Source of the DNA: Arminella tubonensis
GTDB taxonomy: Bacteria; Pseudomonadota; Alphaproteobacteria; Rhizobiales; Rhizobiaceae
Direction of reading: 5' to 3'
Assembly: GCF_003240585.1 (NCBI RefSeq)
Contig: NZ_PCDP01000036.1
Location: 372,001-436,000, forward strand
Length of the DNA stretch: 64,000 nt
Of the stretch, positions 57,147-64,000 are shown one piece after another (the stretch's first letter is position 1; each line of letters starts with the position of its first letter). The translations under genes and the position numbers were made by a program. Below the pieces are notes generated by a model that had not been told where the DNA came from, did no database searches, and saw nothing but the letters and a program-made list of their open reading frames with translations.

Positions 57147-58403
57147 TCAGGCTGCGGGGCGGATGAGGATGTGCTTCTTCTTGCCGAGCGAGAGCTTGAT
57201 GACCCCGTCGGCGGTAATTTCTCCGCTGCCGATCATTCTGCGCTCGTCGCTGACAGCCTGGTCATTGATCCGCACCGCGCCGCCCTGGACGTGACGACGG
57301 GCTTCACCGTTCGAGCCGGCAAGCCCGGCACGCACGATCAGGGACAAGAGGCCGATACCTGCCTCCAATTCGGATGAAGGCACATCGACCGAAGGCAGAT
57401 TTTCTGCAACGCCGCCTTCCTCGAATGTCTTGCGCGCCGTCTCCGCAGCCTGTTCCGCTGCTTCTCGGCCATGCAGGATCGCCGTCACCTCGGTCGCAAG
57501 GATCTTCTTGACCTCGTTGATCTCGGAGCCTGCGAGTGCAGAGAGACGGGCGATCTCGTCCATCGGCAGCGTCGTATAGAGCTTGAGGAAGCGCGATACG
57601 TCGGCATCCTCGGTGTTGCGCCAGTACTGCCAGAAGTCATAGGCCGACAGCATGTCGGCATTCAGCCAGACGGCGCCGGTAGCCGACTTGCCCATCTTGG
57701 CGCCCGAAGAGGTCGTCAGTAGCGGCGATGTCAGTGCATAGAGTTGCGGCGTCCCCATGCGGTGACCAAGGTCAATACCGTTGACGATATTGCCCCATTG
57801 GTCGGAGCCGCCCATCTGCAGGCGGCAGTCATAGCGCTTGGCCAGTTCGACAAAATCATAGGCCTGCAGGATCATGTAGTTGAATTCGAGGAACGACAGC
57901 GACTGCTCGCGCTCGAGGCGCGTCTTGACGCTGTCGAACGAGAGCATGCGGTTGACCGAGAAGTGGCGGCCGACGTCGCGCAGGAATTCGAGGTAATTCA
58001 GCGAACGCAGCCATTCGGCATTGTTGATCATCAATGCGCCGGTCTTGCCTTCGCCGTAGCTGAGGTAGTTCGAAAACACGCGCTTGATCGAGGCAATGTT
58101 GCTCTCGATCGTATCGACGGTCATCAACTGGCGCGATTCCTCCTTGAAGGATGGATCACCCACCATGCCGGTGCCGCCGCCCATCAGGGAAATGGCGCGA
58201 TGACCGGTCGCCTGCAGCCAATGGAGCATCATGATCTGGATCAGCGATCCGGCATGAAGGCTCGGCGCAGTCGGATCGAAGCCGATATAGGCGGTCACGG
58301 TTTCCTTGGCGAACAGGTTGTCGAGGCCGCTTTCATCCGAGATCTGATGAACGAAGCCGCGCTCTTGCAGGGTGCGAAGGAAATCTGATTTCAGCTGGGA
58401 CAT
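57147..58403 (-). CDS. tyrS: Tyrosyl-tRNA synthetase
   Basis: The 418-aa class I synthetase has the HIGH-like motif as PSLHAGSL near residue 48 and the KMSKS-like motif as [35 protein letters not shown] is the tyrosine-site region. A C-terminal S4 RNA-binding domain ends the protein ([20 protein letters not shown]). Start ATG 58403 gives [20 protein letters not shown]. Normal length and intact motifs. Confidence 0.97.
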   Translation of the reverse strand: MSQLKSDFLRTLQERGFVHQISDESGLDNLFAKETVTAYIGFDPTAPSLHAGSLIQIMMLHWLQATGHRAISLMGGGTGMVGDPSFKEESRQLMTVDTIESNIASIKRVFSNYLSYGEGKTGALMINNAEWLRSLNYLEFLRDVGRHFSVNRMLSFDSVKTRLEREQSLSFLEFNYMILQAYDFVELAKRYDCRLQMGGSDQWGNIVNGIDLGHRMGTPQLYALTSPLLTTSSGAKMGKSATGAVWLNADMLSAYDFWQYWRNTEDADVSRFLKLYTTLPMDEIARLSALAGSEINEVKKILATEVTAILHGREAAEQAAETARKTFEEGGVAENLPSVDVPSSELEAGIGLLSLIVRAGLAGSNGEARRHVQGGAVRINDQAVSDERRMIGSGEITADGVIKLSLGKKKHILIRPAA

Positions 58404-58532
58404 GGTCTCTTCTCTGCGACGCCCCGCAACAGGGCAAGGCGACGAAAACGCTATTGTTGAACTGTCGCGGCGCGTTTAGCACTGTTTTGGCGAAAGTGCA
58501 CTATTGGGCATTCAATGTTTTTGCGAGGATCT

Positions 58533-59657
58533 ATGGGCAGGGTGAGAACGGCGATCGGTCTGATGAGCGGCACTTCGATGGACGGTATCGACGTTGCCCT
58601 CCTGCGTACCGATGGCGCGGACCTGGTGGAGCGTGGGCCGAGCCTCTACGTCCCCTACGACAACGCCCTGCGGGGCCGATGGAAGAGGGCCCTGGAAACC
58701 GCAAAAACAATCCGCGAGCGGCGGGAGAGGCCTGGCGACCTTGCCGATGCTGAACAAGCGCTGACCCTTTGTCATGCCGCTGCGGTCAAATCCTTCCTCC
58801 TGCGCAATCGTCTTTCGCCTGAGGATGTCGACGTCATTGGCTTTCACGGCCAGACCGTGCTGCATCGTCCGGACGAGGGGCTGACGGTGCAGATCGGCGA
58901 TGGGCCGCTGCTGGCGGAGGAAACCGGGATCGATGTGGTTTACGATATGCGCGCCAACGATATGGTTCATGGCGGCCAGGGGGCGCCGCTCATTCCCATT
59001 TATCACGCGGCGCTGTCGGCCAATCTGCCCGAGGAGTTCGCAGCCCCTGTCGTCTTCGTCAATATCGGCGGGATCTCCAATCTGACCTATGTGGGCGAGG
59101 ATGGCGTTCTCTCCGCTTTCGACAGTGGCCCTGGAAACATGTTGATCGACCAATGGATCGAGGCACATACCGGCCATGCCTATGACCGCAACGGTGAGAC
59201 GGCGGCGCGGGGCAGTGTCGTTCCGGCGCTGAGCCACCGTTATCTCGGAAGCCCCTTCTTCTCGGGCAATCTGCGACGGTCGCTTGATCGGAGCGACTTT
59301 CGACCGCCTGTTAAGGGCGAGGTGTCGATCGAGGACGGTGCACGAACGTTGGCACACGTTACGGCAGCTTCGATCGTGAAACTGTCGGACTACCTTCCGC
59401 AGGCGCCGAGGACCTACGTCGTCTGCGGAGGCGGGCGGCTCAATCCTGTTATCATGGCGGAATTTGCGGAACTGGCTGCAAGAGACGGCGCCCGCGTCAT
59501 CGCGGCGGAATCAGCCGGTTTCGATGGGGGGAGCATGGAAGCGGAAGCCTGGGCCTACCTCGCTGTCCGTTCGCTCGACGGCTTGCCGCTGACGTTTCCG
59601 GGGACGACGGGGGTGAGGGAGGCGGTTAGCGGCGGGGCGCTTGCGAGAAGAGGCTAA
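58533..59657 (+). CDS. anmK: Anhydro-N-acetylmuramic acid kinase
   Basis: The 374-aa enzyme phosphorylates and opens 1,6-anhydroMurNAc in cell-wall recycling. The ATP-binding start [20 protein letters not shown] is diagnostic; [14 protein letters not shown] and [13 protein letters not shown] follow, then [13 protein letters not shown] and [15 protein letters not shown] 58533, with GAGGATCT just before it, is preferred to 58515. It is divergent from tyrS, about 130 bp apart, a neighbourhood I recall in other Rhizobiales. Confidence 0.95.
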   Translation: MGRVRTAIGLMSGTSMDGIDVALLRTDGADLVERGPSLYVPYDNALRGRWKRALETAKTIRERRERPGDLADAEQALTLCHAAAVKSFLLRNRLSPEDVDVIGFHGQTVLHRPDEGLTVQIGDGPLLAEETGIDVVYDMRANDMVHGGQGAPLIPIYHAALSANLPEEFAAPVVFVNIGGISNLTYVGEDGVLSAFDSGPGNMLIDQWIEAHTGHAYDRNGETAARGSVVPALSHRYLGSPFFSGNLRRSLDRSDFRPPVKGEVSIEDGARTLAHVTAASIVKLSDYLPQAPRTYVVCGGGRLNPVIMAEFAELAARDGARVIAAESAGFDGGSMEAEAWAYLAVRSLDGLPLTFPGTTGVREAVSGGALARRG

Positions 59658-59697
59658 CTGAACAAGAGCGCAGAGACTCTCGCTCAACGACGAGTCA

Positions 59698-59904
59698 CTA
59701 TCGACGCAGCAATGAGAGCGCTTCGCTTTCCAGACCCTCTCCTGCTTCGGCGCGCTTGCGAAAGCGAATTTCTGCGTCGTATTCGACAATGATCGAATTC
59801 GTTACCGACGCTAGAAGTTCAGGGAGGCTGACGCCCTTCTCGGCCGCAATCTCCTCCATTTTTTCATGCACTTCCTCTGGAACCTGGAATGTTATGGCGT
59901 TCAT
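59698..59904 (-). CDS. Ribbon-helix-helix antitoxin of a PIN-toxin pair
   Basis: A 68-aa protein from ATG 59904. The start MNAITFQVPEEVHEKMEEIA and then AEKGVSLPELLASVTNSIIV form a ribbon-helix-helix pattern; the C-terminal RFRKRAEAGEGLESEALSLL is the probable toxin-binding tail. The ATG overlaps the stop codon of the decayed PIN gene by 3 bp, so antitoxin is encoded after toxin, the reverse of most type II pairs. With the toxin frameshifted it may persist only as a repressor. Confidence 0.7.
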   Translation of the reverse strand: MNAITFQVPEEVHEKMEEIAAEKGVSLPELLASVTNSIIVEYDAEIRFRKRAEAGEGLESEALSLLRR

Positions 59905-60321
59905 CGACCCAACTCCGAGCAAAATGCTTCCGGCGAAATGATACCAATGTGTTCGAAGCGAAGATTCTGATTTCGAAAATCACGTTGGTTACTGGTAACA
60001 ATATAGCCCGCATTTCCAGCAACTGCCAACTCGACAAGAATTGTCGCCCTCGTCGCGCAAATTGGGTCGCCACTTGAAGTAAACGGCGCACCATTCGCAT
60101 CTACTTATGAATACGTTGAAAAGCAGCTGCCTTTCGGCGAAGTTCAAACGCGCTCGTTCGAACAGATCGTCTCTTGCCAAGACATCTTCATATTCAAGAA
60201 AGAGAGCTGCTCCCATTATTGGGCTCGCCTGCCTGTCAATACAAGCTGCAATAACCGACGATGCATAGCCTTTGCCGATGCACGCGCTGATAAATACGTT
60301 AGTATCGATGACAACCCTCAT
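59901..60321 (-). pseudogene. PIN-domain toxin gene broken by a frameshift
   Basis: The first part, MRVVIDTNVFISACIGKGYA and on to FKWRPNLRDEGDN, is a good PIN-family (COG1569-like) toxin with the first active-site Asp. The frame then runs into a stop at 59989 after unrelated residues. In the adjacent frame the rest is present: LVELAVAGNAGYIVTSNQRD and then FRFEHIGIISPEAF-like sequence ending at 59901. A loss of two bases (or equivalent) at about 60036-60042 explains this. The full gene would be about 140 aa and would end on the antitoxin start. Confidence 0.75.
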
Positions 60322-60380
60322 GACAGGAGATTGCCATCTGATACCGATTCGTCAACCTGTTGCGACAGTGAAGACTGGCT

Positions 60381-61058
60381 TTATCTGATCCGCTTGGCAG
60401 CTGGTTCCGGTACGAGTTCGCCGTTGAGGCGGCGGTCGAGGTAGTCTTCGCATTCGCCCATCAGGGTATCTACCTGGCCATTGAAGAAGTGATTGGCGCC
60501 CGGGACGATCTTATGGGTGATCAGGATGCCCTTCTGCGACTTCAGTTTCTCGACCAGACCGTTGACGTCTTTTTCGGGGGCGACCTTGTCGGCGTCGCCA
60601 TTGATGATGAGGCCGGAAGACGGGCAGGGCGCCAGGAACGAGAAATCATAGATGTTCGGCTGCGGTGCGATCGACATGAAGCCTTCGATCTCGGGGCGGC
60701 GCATCAGAAGCTGCATGCCGATCCAGGCGCCGAAGGAATAGCCCGCGACCCAGCAGCTCTTGGAATCCGGATGCAGGCTCTGCACCCAATCGAGCGCGGA
60801 TGCGGCATCCGAGAGTTCGCCGCCGCCGTGGTCGAATTCGCCCTGGCTGCGGCCAATGCTGCGGAAATTGAAACGAAGCGTGGTAAAGCCGCGCTTCTGG
60901 AACATATAGAATAGTTGGTAGACAATCTGGTTGTTCATCGTCCCGCCGAACTGCGGATGCGGATGCAGCACAAGGGCGATCGGTGCGCTTTTTTCCTTAG
61001 AGGGCTGATAGCGGCCTTCAAGACGGCCTGCTGGGCCGTTGAAAATGACTTCGGGCAT
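60381..61058 (-). CDS. Alpha/beta hydrolase, dienelactone hydrolase-like
   Basis: A 225-aa cytoplasmic hydrolase. The oxyanion region IALVLHPHPQFGGTMNNQIV, the nucleophile SCWVAGYSFGAWIGMQLLMR (G-Y-S-F-G), the acid in LIINGDADKVAPEKDVN and the His in VPGANHFFNGQVDTLM make a full catalytic triad. Proteins of this kind (often labelled COG2945) have been tied to fatty acid or ester turnover but have no proven substrate. It is divergent from the suf operon. Confidence 0.88.
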   Translation of the reverse strand: MPEVIFNGPAGRLEGRYQPSKEKSAPIALVLHPHPQFGGTMNNQIVYQLFYMFQKRGFTTLRFNFRSIGRSQGEFDHGGGELSDAASALDWVQSLHPDSKSCWVAGYSFGAWIGMQLLMRRPEIEGFMSIAPQPNIYDFSFLAPCPSSGLIINGDADKVAPEKDVNGLVEKLKSQKGILITHKIVPGANHFFNGQVDTLMGECEDYLDRRLNGELVPEPAAKRIR

Positions 61059-61115
61059 CGATACTCCGTACCTGATTTTCTGCGTTCATATCATGCGCAA
61101 CGCAGCAAGTTGACT

Positions 61116-61130
61116 TGACGAATGCGCTCA
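61116..61130 (+). promoter_or_regulatory. Possible RirA iron-responsive operator
   Basis: The bases fit TGA-N9-TCA, the IRO pattern bound by RirA in rhizobia. It lies 18 bp upstream of the Irr-like box. The pattern has few fixed bases, so chance matches are common. Confidence 0.4.
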
Positions 61131-61147
61131 TCTTTTCTAGAACGCAG

Positions 61148-61164
61148 TTTAGAACAGTTCGAAA
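61148..61164 (+). promoter_or_regulatory. Irr-binding iron control element (ICE box)
   Basis: TTTAGAACAGTTCGAAA differs by one base from the Irr consensus TTTAGAA-N3-TTCTAAA. It sits about 117 bp before the start of the suf operon. In R. leguminosarum the sufS2BCDS1XA operon is iron-controlled by RirA and Irr, so position and identity agree. Confidence 0.7.
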
Positions 61165-61280
61165 CTTTGCATGATCTTCCACGAGTGGTGGAACGTGTCA
61201 TAAGGCAAGCCCGGCGGAAATTACAAGAAAAATGAGCCGGGGCTCCCAAACGGTACAATTGAGGCAGGAAAACTAAGGTC

Positions 61281-62447
61281 ATGGCGGCATCGCGCCTCTA
61301 TCTTGACTGGAATGCCACCGCACCGCTCCACCCGGCGGCGCGCGATGCGATGCTGCGCGCCCTCGATCTGTTTGGAAATCCAAATTCGGTTCACGGCGAA
61401 GGCCGCGCGACCCGCGCAGCCATCGAAGCCGCCCGCCGACAGGTGGCGATTATTGCCGGCGCCGAGCCGTCGCATGTGGTTTTCACCAGCGGTGCCACGG
61501 AAGCTGCCAATATGGTGCTGACGCCAGAATTTCGGATGGGCCGCACGCCGCTGGCGATCGGTCACCTTTATGTCTCGGCAATCGAACATCCGGCCCTGCG
61601 CGAAGGCGGACGCTTCCCTAAGGATAGGGTCAGCGAAATTCCCGTCACGTTTGACGGCGTGGTCGATCTCGCGGCGCTCGAGGCTCTGCTTGCCGGCCAT
61701 GACAAGGCGACGGGCTTGCCGATGGTCGCGATCATGCTTGCCAATAACGAGACCGGGATCATCCAGCCGGCGCGAGCCGCGGCCGACATCGTGCAGGCGC
61801 ATGGCGGTATCTTCGTCGTCGATGCGGTTCAGGCGGCCGGTCGCGTGCCGGTCGATATCAATGGGATCGGCGCGGACTTCCTGATCGTCTCGTCGCACAA
61901 GATCGGTGGTCCCAAAGGCGCCGGTGCGCTCGTCTCACGCGGCGAAGTGTTGATGCCCAAGCCGCTCATTCATGGTGGCGGCCAGGAAAAAGGTCACCGC
62001 TCGGGGACGGAGAATTCGTTGGCGCTCATCGGCTTCGGTGCCGCGGCGGCAGCGGCGGTCGCGGAATTCGAGACGCGTAATGTTGCGATCGGCGCGCTTC
62101 GCGATCGGCTGGAGAGCGGCATGCGGCTCGCCGCGCCGGACGTCATCATCCATGGTGCTGAACAGAGCCGGGTGCCAAACACCTGCTTCTTCACGCTTCC
62201 AGGATTGAAGGCCGAGACCGGGCAGATCGCCTTCGATCTGGAAGGGGTTGCACTGTCTGCGGGATCCGCCTGCTCGGCCGGCAAACTGGGCGAAAGCCAT
62301 GTGCTCGTTGCGATGGGTCGCGATCCGCAGTTGGGCGCGCTGCGCATTTCGCTGGGCTTTGCGACCACGGATGAAGAGATCGATCGAGCTATCTCGGTCT
62401 TTGCCAAGATTGCCGGACGGCGAAAGCCTGCGGGCGTCGCGGCTTGA
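61281..62447 (+). CDS. sufS2: Cysteine desulfurase, first gene of the suf operon
   Basis: A 388-aa PLP enzyme of the NifS/IscS-like class that takes sulfur from cysteine for Fe-S assembly. The PLP Lys is in LIVSSHKIGGPKGAGALVSR. GGGQEKGHRSGTEN follows. The catalytic Cys is in LSAGSACSAGKLGESHVL, a short active loop. AGG and TCATGG precede ATG 61281. In Rhizobium the suf operon begins with this second desulfurase followed by sufB, as here. The Irr-like box upstream suggests iron control. Confidence 0.9.
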   Translation: MAASRLYLDWNATAPLHPAARDAMLRALDLFGNPNSVHGEGRATRAAIEAARRQVAIIAGAEPSHVVFTSGATEAANMVLTPEFRMGRTPLAIGHLYVSAIEHPALREGGRFPKDRVSEIPVTFDGVVDLAALEALLAGHDKATGLPMVAIMLANNETGIIQPARAAADIVQAHGGIFVVDAVQAAGRVPVDINGIGADFLIVSSHKIGGPKGAGALVSRGEVLMPKPLIHGGGQEKGHRSGTENSLALIGFGAAAAAAVAEFETRNVAIGALRDRLESGMRLAAPDVIIHGAEQSRVPNTCFFTLPGLKAETGQIAFDLEGVALSAGSACSAGKLGESHVLVAMGRDPQLGALRISLGFATTDEEIDRAISVFAKIAGRRKPAGVAA

Positions 62448-62454
62448 CTAACTA

Positions 62455-62482
62455 GTAAATTTGAGGAAACGCAAATTTACTC
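62455..62482 (+). repeat. AT-rich 10-bp inverted repeat between sufS2 and sufB
   Basis: Bases 62455-62464 and 62473-62482 are perfectly complementary with an 8-base loop. The stem is mostly A and T and has no T tract after it. It lies 7 bp beyond the sufS2 stop within the operon, so it may set mRNA stability or partial termination before sufB. Confidence 0.6.
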
Positions 62483-62594
62483 TTGCCAATCGGGCTGAAA
62501 AGTCCCCTTTGGCCACCTACATACGAGCAAGCGCAAGTTTGCTTAAACGTTGACAAGCTGCCGGACCTTGTATCCGGCGAGATTGGAGAACGAC

Positions 62595-64000
<1,406 letters not shown>

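Overview
The window is a stretch of core chromosome from an alphaproteobacterium of the Rhizobiaceae, most like Rhizobium sensu lato. Support comes from a CckA-type hybrid kinase next to recA and alaS, a recA operator resembling the alphaproteobacterial GAAC-N7 direct repeat, the small PurL that needs PurS and PurQ, DUF1127 and MocR genes, and a suf operon that opens with a second cysteine desulfurase behind an Irr-like box. Coding density is high and GC looks near 60 percent. No rRNA, tRNA, CRISPR array, prophage or intact insertion sequence was recognised.

Layout. 1-10.6 kb: 3' part of cckA, a DMT permease, psuG and psuK (pseudouridine breakdown), recA, alaS and an AraC/GyrI-like regulator. 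10.6-13.7 kb: a glutathione transferase, a scar in which the first 31 codons of a GNAT acetyltransferase run into a truncated double-LamG gene, then icd. 13.8-20.2 kb: a secreted protein, an FUSC transporter, a TrmJ-like methyltransferase, murI, a HerA-like ATPase and a decayed vapBC locus. 20.4-27 kb: rpsD, glutaminase, ttcA, an inositol-monophosphatase-family gene, two tandem Bcr/CflA-type exporters and grxD. 27-30.8 kb: a candidate small RNA, a chemoreceptor and a membrane hydrolase-like protein lie between grxD and its usual partner bolA. 30.8-38.5 kb: bolA, purL, a PagL-like lipid A deacylase, a MocR regulator, DUF1127, a lipoprotein, then purQ, a coiled-coil gene, purS and purC. 38.7-48.4 kb: a PAS/GGDEF/EAL protein, an RBBP9-like hydrolase, DUF2189, purB, rpe, a periplasmic binding protein, a flavin reductase, a TfoX-like protein and an AT-rich small secreted protein. 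48.5-61 kb: NUDIX, a DEAD-box helicase, an M23 peptidase, DUF455 and a one-Cys peroxiredoxin, a large AsmA-like protein, tyrS, anmK, a frameshifted PIN toxin with its antitoxin and a short-chain hydrolase. 61.1-64 kb: start of the suf Fe-S assembly operon.

Functional links. PurS, PurQ and PurL together form FGAM synthase; PurC and PurB act two and three steps later. GrxD (CGFS) and BolA are partner iron-sulfur trafficking proteins and fit with the iron-controlled suf operon. PsuK and PsuG act in sequence. MurI, AnmK and the M23 peptidase serve cell-wall synthesis, recycling and remodelling.

No clearly new multi-gene system was seen. The most unusual signals are three decayed loci (GNAT/LamG, vapBC, PIN/antitoxin), an orphan intrinsic terminator that suggests a small RNA between grxD and the chemoreceptor, and several lineage-specific genes of unknown function.
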